Assembly: GCF_002557795.1 (NCBI RefSeq)
Contig: NZ_CP023777.1
Span: forward strand, 5,215,922 to 5,279,921
DNA length: 64,000 nucleotides
Origin: Chitinophaga caeni
GTDB lineage: Bacteria; Bacteroidota; Bacteroidia; Chitinophagales; Chitinophagaceae
Direction: 5' to 3'
The notes below the pieces were generated by a model, which was not told the DNA's origin, made no database searches, and saw only the letters and a program-made list of their open reading frames with translations. Positions 44,049-51,709 of this stretch are shown in pieces. Every line of letters begins with the position of its first letter. The stretch's first letter is position 1. The position numbers were made by a program, and so were the translations under genes.

Positions 44049-44080
44049 AAGTTCAGCGTGATTTTAATCGATAAACATTG

Positions 44081-44111
44081 ATAGGCATCCTTTCCAGGGT
44101 GCCTATTTTTT
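44081..44111 (+). terminator. clpC terminator
   Basis: ATAGGCATCC pairs with GGGTGCCTAT around TTTCCA and is followed by TTTTTTG. Confidence 0.88.
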
Positions 44112-44324
44112 GTAACAGCTCTTCGTTTAATTGATTTCGCATCTGACCAACGCGACTTAGAATTTCAATAAATCATTGCATACAGAACAAAAGGAGGAAC
44201 AGATCTCCTATTGGAACTCCATGGTTAATTATGGATAGGTATAAGGGACTGTTTAGTTGAAAGTCGGGATCAGGTCGAGATAACTTCTGAAATCACTTCA
44301 AAAACCTTATACAAAAAGCAGTAA

Positions 44325-44385
44325 GCCTAATTAAATTATCGCAACCCAGGTTACTGTAATGGCCATTGCGATAATTTAATTAGGC
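44325..44385. repeat. Perfect 20-bp inverted repeat
   Basis: GCCTAATTAAATTATCGCAA at 44325-44344 is repeated exactly in inverted orientation at 44366-44385, with a 21-base loop. It lies between the convergent clpC and DUF4920 genes, each of which has its own terminator. No T-run follows either arm. Confidence 0.9.
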
Positions 44386-44402
44386 TATAAAATAATCGAT
44401 AT

Positions 44403-44434
44403 CAAAACGCCACGATCATAATAAGATCGCGGCG
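44403..44434 (-). terminator. Terminator of the DUF4920 gene
   Basis: CGCC-A-CGATC pairs with GATCG-C-GGCG around ATAATAA; on the minus strand TTTTGA follows. Confidence 0.75.
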
Positions 44435-44457
44435 CCCTAACTTTATATTAATAAAAA

Positions 44458-44937
44458 TTATTCTACAACCAGTATTCCATCTGCCGTAATGCGTATCTGG
44501 CGTTTAGGTTGGGTGATGGCATCGATTTCTGACTGCGGTTTCTTAGCATCTTCCGCGTAATGGCGAAGCTCTTCCACGCTGGTCACTTCGGTATATGCTA
44601 AACCATCCAATACGATTGTTTTTCCTTTGATAGCCAGGGGAACAAAGAAGCTATAATCCTTCATCTTTACAAAAGCCGTAGTAGAATCATTGATCGCTAA
44701 TTTCATCCAGCAACCTTTTTTCGGACAAACATCCAATACCTTAGCTTTTACTTTAACATTTACTTCTGCTTCATCATTGGGCAATTTAGAAGGCAATTCA
44801 GCGATAGCAATAGCATTATCGGCTTTAGCTCCTGCTCCATAGGTACTGCCGGCTTTGGCATTTCCCTTGGGGGGTTGCGCATTTACTATAAACGCACTAC
44901 AAACGAGCAAGCAACAGATCGCAATAAACTTGTTCAT
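44458..44937 (-). CDS. Periplasmic DUF4920 protein
   Basis: 159 residues from the ATG at 44937 (MNKFIAICCLLVC), giving a signal peptide with cleavage after VNA before QPPKG. The DUF4920 core contains VKVKAKVLDVCPKKGCWMKL (two cysteines, CPKKGC, a possible metal or redox site) and FVKMKDYSFFVPLAIKGKTI. The domain is a small beta-barrel of unknown function found in Bacteroidota periplasmic proteins, often next to cytochromes. It follows the di-haem peroxidase gene after 34 bases, so the two are likely co-transcribed and may act together in oxidative-stress defence. An upstream start (45024) would overlap the peroxidase stop and remove the signal peptide. Confidence 0.88.
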   Translation of the reverse strand: MNKFIAICCLLVCSAFIVNAQPPKGNAKAGSTYGAGAKADNAIAIAELPSKLPNDEAEVNVKVKAKVLDVCPKKGCWMKLAINDSTTAFVKMKDYSFFVPLAIKGKTIVLDGLAYTEVTSVEELRHYAEDAKKPQSEIDAITQPKRQIRITADGILVVE

Positions 44938-44971
44938 GGCAATTGAATTTATTTTTGATACAGATAGATTT

Positions 44972-46111
44972 CTATTTGGGCAACTCCGGCCTGGGCATTT
45001 TATAAGGCGTACCCGTAATTGCATTTAAAAATGCCAGGAGCGCTTCTTTGTCTTCCGAAGTTAAGTTTAATTTCTTCAATAAGGGGTCAGTTTTTGGAAA
45101 TAAAGGATCCTTTACCTGGTCACCCTTCGGCTTGATGAGATCTGCCCCCATACCACTATTGTAAATGTTTAGGATGCCCTCCATGTTATCAAATAATCCG
45201 TTGTGCATCCATGGACGTGTATGCATCACATCCCGCAGGGATGGAGTACGGAATTTGCCTACATCGGTAGCTTCACGGGTCACATTGTACAATCCCAGGT
45301 CTTCATATTTCCGGCCGTAATACGTAAGACCGATATTATGGAACTCCCGGTCCGTAAAATAGGTTCCGTTATGGCAATTCATACAGCGTGCCTTCGTCCT
45401 GAAAAGGTGCAGGCCCCTGATTTCCAAATCGGTCATACGGTTGAACTTCCCTTCCACGAAATAATCGAAGCGACTTTTCTTACTACGGATGGTTCTTTCA
45501 AATTCAGAGATGGCCGTCACGATGCGATCTACCGTGATTCTATCATCGCCGTAAGCTTTTTCGAACAGCTTCACGTAGCCGGGAATTTTTGACAATTTAT
45601 ATGGCAACTTCGGAGGTTCCATATTCATCTCGTGATGGGTCGCTATGGGGTTGATTGCCTGGCTTTCCAAGCTCTCTGCCCGACCATCCCAGAAGAGTGA
45701 TTTTTGGATAAATACGTTTAATAAAGAAAGCGTATTGCGTGTTCCCTGTAGGTGGTCATGCCCCAAAGAAACCTTGCGACCATCTGTCCAGGTGAGATCG
45801 GGGTCATGGCAACTGCTGCAGGAAATCTGGTTAGAGCTGGACAACCTGGGGTCGAAGAACAACATTTTCCCCAACTGCACTACAGGGTTCCGTTCTCCCA
45901 GGATATAGCTGGAATCCTTGGGCAAAGCCGCGAGCTCTTCATATATGACACCGCTGTCGATGTCAGGTTTGGGCCATTCCGACACTGGTTTTTCATATAA
46001 AGCCCTCAGGCTATCATTATGATTGATAGTTGGCAAAGAGACACTATTTACAAGCGAAGATGCAAAAACGATCACTGCTAAAGCCGACAATATCCAGAAA
46101 ATCCTTTTCAT
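44972..46111 (-). CDS. Di-haem cytochrome-c peroxidase
   Basis: 379 residues from the ATG at 46111 (MKRIFWILSALAVIVFASSL). Signal peptide or anchor at the N-terminus, then two haem c domains: CSSCHDPDLTWTDGRKVS (first CxxCH, about 104-108) and CMNCHNGTYFTDREFHNIGL (second, about 240-244). FFDPRLSSSNQISC matches the calcium/haem region of MauG/CcpA-type enzymes, and the Met/His axial candidates follow. It reduces hydrogen peroxide in the periplasm with electrons from small c-type cytochromes or acts as a MauG-like oxidase. It is first of a two-gene unit with the DUF4920 gene. Confidence 0.93.
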   Translation of the reverse strand: MKRIFWILSALAVIVFASSLVNSVSLPTINHNDSLRALYEKPVSEWPKPDIDSGVIYEELAALPKDSSYILGERNPVVQLGKMLFFDPRLSSSNQISCSSCHDPDLTWTDGRKVSLGHDHLQGTRNTLSLLNVFIQKSLFWDGRAESLESQAINPIATHHEMNMEPPKLPYKLSKIPGYVKLFEKAYGDDRITVDRIVTAISEFERTIRSKKSRFDYFVEGKFNRMTDLEIRGLHLFRTKARCMNCHNGTYFTDREFHNIGLTYYGRKYEDLGLYNVTREATDVGKFRTPSLRDVMHTRPWMHNGLFDNMEGILNIYNSGMGADLIKPKGDQVKDPLFPKTDPLLKKLNLTSEDKEALLAFLNAITGTPYKMPRPELPK

Positions 46112-46211
46112 ATAGGCCGCAAAATTAATAAAAATATGCGCTTTAATATGAGCGCGCAACAAGCAAAGCAGAAGATTTACATTGGCTGAAAAATTTTTTT
46201 TTGAGGGGCAC

Positions 46212-46243
46212 TTGTTTTTTTGAAATAAATGTTGCTATATTTG
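46212..46243 (+). promoter_or_regulatory. Promoter of tRNA-Asp
   Basis: TTG at 46213 and TATATTTG (46236-46243) with about 21 bases between them, 50 bases before the tRNA. Confidence 0.75.
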
Positions 46244-46293
46244 CATCCCATTCAACGGAGAATCAATGAATTATAGATTTAAAAGTTGAAGAA

Positions 46294-46367
46294 GGATCGG
46301 TAGTTCAGTTGGTTAGAATGCCGCCCTGTCACGGCGGAGGTCGCGGGTTCGAGTCCCGTCCGGTCCG
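46294..46367 (+). tRNA. tRNA-Asp (anticodon GTC)
   Basis: Acceptor GGATCGG/CCGGTCC, D-arm TAGTTCAGTTGGTTAG, anticodon stem GCCGCC/GGCGGA-type around CTGTCAC (anticodon GTC), and T-arm GCGGGTTCGAGTCCCGT. 74 nt without encoded CCA. A decayed second copy is found at 46686. Confidence 0.95.
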
Positions 46368-46374
46368 CAAGGAA

Positions 46375-46399
46375 GCGTCTCAAACGAGGCGCTTTTTTT
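46375..46399 (+). terminator. tRNA-Asp terminator
   Basis: GCGTCTC-AAAC-GAGGCGC (one G-T) followed by seven Ts. Confidence 0.88.
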
Positions 46400-46422
46400 G
46401 TTGACCTAAAAGTGAGTTTTAT

Positions 46423-46680
46423 ATGAACTGGTACGTTCATGTGATAGTAAGCCTTCAAGATGGAACATTCTACAAGGGCATCACTCAAGACTTTCACCGC
46501 AGGTTAGAAGAATATAATTCCAAGCAATCGACCGTCTTCAAAAGTACCGTGGAAATTATGCTATGTTGAAGTTCAAGCAAATAAAAAATCAGCGGTAATA
46601 CGGGAAAGAAAGCTTAAATGTACAAGCGGGAATATTTCTATGGGTTGTTTCAACAGCCCGGCAACCTCATGAATCAATAA
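46423..46680 (+). pseudogene. Frameshifted GIY-YIG nuclease gene
   Basis: Read in three frames, the segment gives MNWYVHVIVSLQDGTFYKGI and TQDFHRRLEEYNSKQS, then PWKLCYVEVQANKKSAVIRE and RKLK, then YKREYFYGLFQQPGN. Together these are the full GIY-YIG (UvrC/YhbQ-type) family pattern: the GIY motif region, the RR-LxxHN segment, PWKL-YVE and ExxLK. Two frameshifts (near 46540 and 46617) interrupt it, so it is a pseudogene. It lies between tRNA-Asp and its decayed copy. Confidence 0.75.
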
Positions 46681-46685
46681 CCAAG

Positions 46686-46765
46686 GTTGGAATGCTGCCC
46701 TTGTCACGGTCCCAGCCTAGCAGGGCAGGTTCGAGTCCGCAAGGGAGCGTCTCAAACGAGGCGCT
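46686..46765 (+). pseudogene. Decayed tRNA-Asp copy with its flank
   Basis: Contains GGAATGCTGCCCTTGTCACGG (anticodon-arm relic, 21st base omitted from comparison), GGTTCGAGTCC (T-arm relic) and the terminator relic GCGTCTCAAACGAGGCGCT. The 27-base downstream flank differs from that of the intact tRNA (46367-46393) by one base, making direct repeats 46367-46393 and 46739-46765. It cannot fold into a tRNA. Confidence 0.7.
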
Positions 46766-46904
46766 GGAACCAGTAGCAAATTATGAGTGTAACATCAACC
46801 TTAACGGTTTGGCAAAAAACTATTGGCGGACAATTTATCGAGCAACATTTAAAATTAAGTCAAGTAACAATTTTTCATTATTTTACAACTAATATAAACC
46901 CACT

Positions 46905-47099
46905 ATGGAAGTTCTCGTAAAGAACCAGGTTGAAACAGTAGACCTTACCCCGGAGGACTTTCTCCTAACCCTTTTGGAATGTGTTGTGAACCCCATCATC
47001 AGTTTACAGCAATCAACACTTCCGAAGTCACAAAGAAAGATTCAAATGCCGGGAGGGGCTACAATGGAATTTTTATTTCATCCTCCGTGCATTTTATAA
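46905..47099 (+). CDS. Hypothetical small protein
   Basis: 64 residues, not recognised. The N-terminal half (VDLTPEDFLLTLLECVVNPI) looks helical. No promoter or ribosome-binding site is evident. It ends directly before the next reading frame and may be a truncated gene in a region rich in relics, or not a gene. Confidence 0.3.
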   Translation: MEVLVKNQVETVDLTPEDFLLTLLECVVNPIISLQQSTLPKSQRKIQMPGGATMEFLFHPPCIL

Positions 47100-47198
47100 A
47101 TGGAAGGTGTTATATACATTTTGGAGTTTCCTGCAATTTTGTACACGCGCTCAAATAATGGCAGCATTAATAAAAAGGACCATAAAATCATACGATAT

Positions 47199-47792
47199 AT
47201 GAAAATTATTTTGACAATTTTGTTTCTTTTGGGAAGTGCACAGTTCATTTTTGCTCAAGACACGGCAAAAACATCACCGAAACAACATGAGACGATTAAA
47301 AAAGCAGACAATTACACCATTCAACGACTTATCATTTATAAGAACAAACAAATTTTGTTAGAAAAAGGATGGAACGGTTGGATGACCCCGGCTTTACGCT
47401 CAAACGAAAATCAGTCATTAAAAGAAGGCTTGGATAGTTTAGCGAAAGCTATTGGGCTTACCGTTAAAATAGTAAAACTCTCGGGGGTTTATTCGTATAA
47501 GTTTAAGAACTTACCGGACCATAAAGAAGTTTCTTACAGAACACATTACACGGCAAAATATGTTAGTGGAGAAGTGATTCAGCCCAAAGAACCCGGGAGA
47601 GAATATAAATGGTTTGACATAAGCGATGTTGTTGATAAGATTAGCAATGAAGCGCTAAAAAAAGAAACTGAACAAATTTTAAAGTATCCAGAAACACTTT
47701 GGGGAGGTTCATTTTTGCATACTTTCAAAGATGGAGAATTTGAAAGCGTTATCATGACAGAAGACTTTTATCCACTCAGCGACAATAAATAA
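47199..47792 (+). CDS. Secreted Nudix-like protein without a Nudix box
   Basis: 197 residues from the ATG at 47199 (MKIILTILFLLGSAQFIFAQ), which gives a signal peptide; the 33 codons upstream of it in frame are not family-like. The body follows the Nudix pattern (IIYKNKQILLEKGWNGWMTP, then GLTVKIVKLSGVYSYKF, KYVSGEV, and YKWFDISDV). At the position of the catalytic box the sequence is PALRSNENQSLKEGLDSLAK, without the required G-x5-E and REUXEE residues. It is therefore unlikely to hydrolyse nucleotides; a binding role is possible. It sits in an accessory stretch near the tRNA-Asp duplication. Confidence 0.7.
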   Translation: MKIILTILFLLGSAQFIFAQDTAKTSPKQHETIKKADNYTIQRLIIYKNKQILLEKGWNGWMTPALRSNENQSLKEGLDSLAKAIGLTVKIVKLSGVYSYKFKNLPDHKEVSYRTHYTAKYVSGEVIQPKEPGREYKWFDISDVVDKISNEALKKETEQILKYPETLWGGSFLHTFKDGEFESVIMTEDFYPLSDNK

Positions 47793-47942
47793 TCGGATAC
47801 CTAGCTTTTAATACAAAAGCTATACTAACAATTGTAACAACGTTAGAAATTGCTTCATTGAGCAAATCTATTACTGCCATTGGCATTTCTCTCAATGTAG
47901 AAAAAGGCCTTCTTTCATTTGAAGAAAATAAATTTCCGGCTT

Positions 47943-49043
47943 TTATAAATAGTATTTCGCAATAGTATCTGCCATTTCTTCGGGGGCGCAACCACTTAAA
48001 TTGGTCAGGATAATTATGGCGATATCATCCTTGGGATAAACGACAACTGCTGCCCGGCCACCACCGATGCCGACCACCCCTGGATGTTCTCTCCGTCCAA
48101 TGACCGACCATCCCAAAGAAAAGCCTGTGAAAATCCCCCCGAATCCTTCCGTTTTCCCATTATTCAGTTTTACAGGTGCCCATAGGGTCTCAAGACTTTC
48201 GGGATTTTTTAGCAACCGCCCTTCCCTCAAAGCTATCACCCAACGGGCCATCTCTTCGACCGTACTGAAGATGCCCGCATCAGTGCGCATCATAAGTGGA
48301 AAATCTTCGTGGAGTTGCAGTAGTTTCTCGCCTAGATGATACTCTCCACTTACCGGGTCCAGGAAATAATAGCAGTAACTGGGAGCTTTATTACTCACCA
48401 CTTCTTCTGAATTGGCAAAAATGGTATGTTTCATATCTACAGGCTGAAATTGATTTTGATGAATCCACTTTTCATAAGGAAGCCTGCTATATTTTTCGAT
48501 CACCTTCTGGATCAGAAGATAGTTCGTTGCCATGTAGTTGAATGTTTCCCCCGGTTTAGCCAAGAGCGGCAAGCGTTGTACCAGTTTCCAGGCGCTATCT
48601 TCGCCACGACCGCCTATTAGCCCACCAGTGCGATCATCTTCTACATCTGGCAGACCGGATACATGCCCCATCAGTTGTTTAAGTGTAATACTCCGCCAGC
48701 TTTGAGGCAGGCTGTCTACGTGGCGCCCTATAGGATCATCAAGCTGAACTTTGCCCTCCTCGACCAGTTGCATTAATGCCACGCCAGCAAAGATCTTTGA
48801 AATGGAATTAATCGAAAAAATGGTGCTATCGCTTACTGGAATATTGAAAGCCACATCAGCAACTCCTTTTGAAGCTGAGAAAACCACGCGGGTTCCTTTT
48901 ATTACTGCAATTTGTAAACCGGGAATCTGCCGCTGTTTCATCTGTGTTATCAGGTAGCGATCAGTCTTTTCATTTGGAGTCTGAGCAATGCAGGTTGCGC
49001 ACAAAAGTGTTTGGACAATGCAGAGAACAAATATTTTTTTCAT
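47943..49043 (-). CDS. Serine hydrolase, beta-lactamase/PBP4-like fold
   Basis: 366 residues. Signal peptide MKKIFVLCIVQTLLCATCIA. The SxxK motif is S80-I-S-K83 (FSINSISKIFAGVAL). The second motif, usually YSN, appears as YMA in GETFNYMATNYLLIQ, and the HTSGLPD-type segment occurs as GHVSGLPDVEDD. The third motif is GIGGG in GVVGIGGGRAAVVV in place of KTG/HTG. The core fits class C beta-lactamase-like esterases/peptidases of family S12; loss of the Tyr/Asn pair suggests altered or reduced activity. Secreted to the periplasm; substrate unknown. The gene stands alone on its strand. Confidence 0.85.
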   Translation of the reverse strand: MKKIFVLCIVQTLLCATCIAQTPNEKTDRYLITQMKQRQIPGLQIAVIKGTRVVFSASKGVADVAFNIPVSDSTIFSINSISKIFAGVALMQLVEEGKVQLDDPIGRHVDSLPQSWRSITLKQLMGHVSGLPDVEDDRTGGLIGGRGEDSAWKLVQRLPLLAKPGETFNYMATNYLLIQKVIEKYSRLPYEKWIHQNQFQPVDMKHTIFANSEEVVSNKAPSYCYYFLDPVSGEYHLGEKLLQLHEDFPLMMRTDAGIFSTVEEMARWVIALREGRLLKNPESLETLWAPVKLNNGKTEGFGGIFTGFSLGWSVIGRREHPGVVGIGGGRAAVVVYPKDDIAIIILTNLSGCAPEEMADTIAKYYL

Positions 49044-49371
49044 ACATAAAAAATAATAAAATCTAGGATGCGGTATTCTCTCATAAATCAGGAAGCCCGT
49101 TTAGATTGTAATTATAACTTGATGAATCATTTTTCCTATATTGCTCCACCGGGTACTACTGCCTGTCTAATTATTTATGTTAAGTTTATTTCCTGTCATT
49201 TTCATTATTAGCTCACACTGAGGTTCCACGATGACACCCAACTACTGGGTATAGATACAGGTGGGGATTAATATTTCGTCAAGCTGGAACCTGTTGCTAT
49301 AGCAGCGCTATAGCTGATTTTACGAATATTCCTCCTTACACACTGCAATTCTTTTAATGGATACAGCCTAG
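49044..49371. other. Gene-free region
   Basis: About 330 bases with no supportable gene. GCTATAGC-AGC-GCTATAGC at 49296-49314 is a short perfect inverted repeat. Confidence 0.5.
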
Positions 49372-50298
49372 TTAAATTGAGGAATAGTTTGTGTTAAAAT
49401 GACTATTGGGTTTCAAGTAAATAAATTCCCTATTTGCATCAACAATCCAATTAAACCTCTTTAGAACGTCTCCGCCAATAATACTAATCTTTTGTCTGCC
49501 TATTGCTCCATCAAAAAACCCAACAGGCACATTTGATAATTGCAGGTTGCCAATTATAAATAACGGCAAAATCCCTTTCTTAGAAGTCAAAACATTGCCA
49601 AAAGCATCCTGAAGCTTTCTTTCACCCGTGATGTCTATTTGGCCTGCGAGTTCATTTTCACTTACAAAATTATCATCTAGTAAAATGTCGCCTCCATAAC
49701 CTGAATGTATTAAAAAATCATTTTCATATTTGCCTTTTTGTGTCTGGCAAATTGCTTTAATGTACATGTTCCCGTTTTCGAAAAACAAGGGAAATTTATG
49801 ATATGTATTAAGTTCTTGGGGAAGTTTTGTTTCAATTACTAATAAATTTTTGTCAAAGTCGAAATCCAGGATTTTATTTTCAAAAAGGTCTAACCCGAAC
49901 TTTCCATAAGTTTTCTGTCCTGAATGCTTGTCTTTCCAAATCGTGATGCTGTCCCAATTCAAATCTGCAATTGTCAACAGATTATTTTTACTGACATCGG
50001 AAGTATTATTACTTCCACCCCAACTTTTTACACTGTCAACAAAGCCATCAAATTTTATGGTTTTAAGTTTTGGTAAAATACTTTCAATGAGAGTAACATC
50101 ATGTGAACCGGTATGAAGCATTAAATCAACGGTGTCCAAATGATTTATAACCGCACTTATTACAATATTATTGTACGAGGTAACATGAAAAGGTATTGAA
50201 TGTTTTTCTTTTATGCCTGTATCCTGTATTAAATTCTGAGTAAACGATGTCTTGGTTAAAAATGAAAAAAGTCCAATAATGTAAATAAACTTACGCAT
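49372..50298 (-). CDS. Retropepsin-like protein with His in place of both catalytic Asp
   Basis: 308 residues with a signal peptide (MRKFIYIIGLFSFLTKTSFT). Two lobes of an aspartyl-protease (PDZ-less, retropepsin-type) fold: VDLMLHTGSHDVTLIES (about 56-72) where active enzymes have L-D-T-G, and NDFLIHSGYGGDILLDDNF (about 189-207) where they have D-T/S-G. The C-terminal ILPLFIIGNLQLSNVPVGFF and KISIIGGDVLKRFNWIVD strands match the family's closing pattern. Both catalytic Asp are His, so a classic aspartic protease mechanism is impossible. It may be a non-catalytic or metal-binding relative. The gene lies downstream of a MITE copy (50397). Confidence 0.75.
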   Translation of the reverse strand: MRKFIYIIGLFSFLTKTSFTQNLIQDTGIKEKHSIPFHVTSYNNIVISAVINHLDTVDLMLHTGSHDVTLIESILPKLKTIKFDGFVDSVKSWGGSNNTSDVSKNNLLTIADLNWDSITIWKDKHSGQKTYGKFGLDLFENKILDFDFDKNLLVIETKLPQELNTYHKFPLFFENGNMYIKAICQTQKGKYENDFLIHSGYGGDILLDDNFVSENELAGQIDITGERKLQDAFGNVLTSKKGILPLFIIGNLQLSNVPVGFFDGAIGRQKISIIGGDVLKRFNWIVDANREFIYLKPNSHFNTNYSSI

Positions 50299-50396
50299 AA
50301 CGAGTTCTTTTGTTTGCCGCTAACTCTTAAATATACGCAATTACCCAATTTCAAAATATTCAATATTTATCTAGTAAAGTTTAATTGTTAATAAAT

Positions 50397-50716
50397 CATT
50401 ATTGTCCGACTAAATTTTAACCAGGGAGCAATTTGATCCCTCAATAGTTCGATTCAATGTTTATCTGCTCGTTTTTTGTACTTTTTTGCTTGCCCAAAAA
50501 AGGTACCAAAAAAGGGCACAAATTGGCCATTACGGCCGCCAATTTGATCACTCGATCCAGCATTTGTACTACTGTATTGCCCAGCTACCCTTCGCTATCA
50601 ACGGTGCGAAGTTCCGCGGTTCTCTTGGCGGGGGTGAATGTATCATCCTTCGCATATATCCTTGAACAGGTAAGGAATTCAAGTACCTTTAAAGCATTTT
50701 TTGTCGGACAGCAATG
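50397..50716. mobile_element. MITE copy 2 (320 bp)
   Basis: Starts CATTATTGTCCGACTAAA and ends with the inverted CATTGCTGTCCGAC. Flanks TTAATAAAT (50388-50396) and GTAATAAAT (50717-50725) form a 9-bp target duplication with one mismatch. It keeps the same internal hairpins as copy 1 and lacks a transposase. Confidence 0.9.
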
Positions 50717-51016
50717 GTAATAAATTGTAAAAATAATTCCCAATGCGTATTGGGTAAACATTCTCCGTTCTTAATGATAATTCAATTTTTTTTACGATAT
50801 GTGCATTCAGTATATTAAAAGTTCTATCCGTGGCGGATATGTTTTTCTCTTAACGCTCACATTGCCATTACCCAAAAGTTAAGTAGGTACAATGCTGCTA
50901 TGATTAAGTGGTTCTAGTTCAAAACTTGGGTAATTTGCGCGCTCAAGCAATAATTTTAGATAGCTTAAATTGGATAGATTGCCTAAAGAAGCTTCAATTT
51001 TATGTAATCAAGTATA
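50717..51016. other. Gene-free region with TTGGGTAA motifs
   Basis: TTGGGTAA occurs at 50750-50757 and 50926-50933 and in inverted form (TTACCCAA) at 50868-50875; the latter two pair as TTACCCAAAAGTT/AACTTGGGTAA. CCCAAT/ATTGGG also forms a hairpin at 50739-50754. No gene is supported. Confidence 0.5.
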
Positions 51017-51709
51017 TCAAAGATTTTCAACAACATCCCTATAGGCTCTTCCGATGGGAATAGATACGCCATTTATTTCCACTGATTCTGCCGTATAGGA
51101 TTCCAGTTTATCGATTGAAATGATAAATGAACGGTGGATGCGTTTAAAAATATGAGCTGGCAGAAGATCTTCTATTTCATGCGTACTCATCCTAGATATA
51201 AATGGCTTTTTTGTAGTAACAATTTTTATATACTCCCTTTGACTTTCTACATACAAAATTTCCGAAAAGAAAATTTTTACTTTCTTCTTTTGCACGGTGA
51301 GGAACAAGTAGTCTTTAAATTCAGTCGCTCCATGTATCGGCTGCCCATTGTTATTGTTGACCCTTACTTTATTTACGGCAACTAAAAAGCGCTCAAATTC
51401 TATAGGCTTCAGCAGGTAATCAGTCACATTCTGGTCAAAGCCTTCCACGGCATATTGATGATAAGCAGTGGTAATAATAATTTCCGGTCTATTTGTAAGC
51501 GTCTTTAAAAAGGACATTCCTTTTAGTTTTGGCAAATGGATATCCAAGAATATTAATTGCACTTCATTTGTACGTAACCATCCTGTTGCGAGTATAGCAT
51601 CCTTAAAGCTGCCCTCTAATTGTAAAAAAGGCACCTGTGCAATATAGTCGGCTAATACCTTAACCGCGAGAGGTTCGTCTTCTATAATTATGCATTTTAT
51701 TTTAGACAT
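51017..51709 (-). CDS. LytTR-family response regulator
   Basis: 230 residues. Receiver domain with acidic pair in IIIEDEPLAVKVL, phospho-acceptor Asp in LIFLDIHLPKLKG (about 56), Thr in IIITTAYHQYA and Lys in VTDYLLKPIEF. The LytTR DNA-binding domain (about 125-230) has SEILYVESQREYIKIV and HIFKRIHRSFIISIDKL. The start overlaps the stop of the kinase gene by eight bases, so the pair is translationally coupled. It is separate from the pair at 30152-32943. The downstream region is gene-free. Targets are unknown; the divergent gene cluster at 53120 is the nearest candidate. Confidence 0.93.
   Translation of the reverse strand: MSKIKCIIIEDEPLAVKVLADYIAQVPFLQLEGSFKDAILATGWLRTNEVQLIFLDIHLPKLKGMSFLKTLTNRPEIIITTAYHQYAVEGFDQNVTDYLLKPIEFERFLVAVNKVRVNNNNGQPIHGATEFKDYLFLTVQKKKVKIFFSEILYVESQREYIKIVTTKKPFISRMSTHEIEDLLPAHIFKRIHRSFIISIDKLESYTAESVEINGVSIPIGRAYRDVVENL

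Noticed and set aside
46692..46892. 66-codon frame over the decayed tRNA copy
   Set aside because: It reads through tRNA relic sequence; not a plausible gene.
47776..47991. 71-codon minus-strand frame after the serine hydrolase
   Set aside because: Some residues (NERRPFSTLREMPMAVIDLL) look coding-like, so a gene relic is possible, but it overlaps the hydrolase 3' end and I recognise no family.
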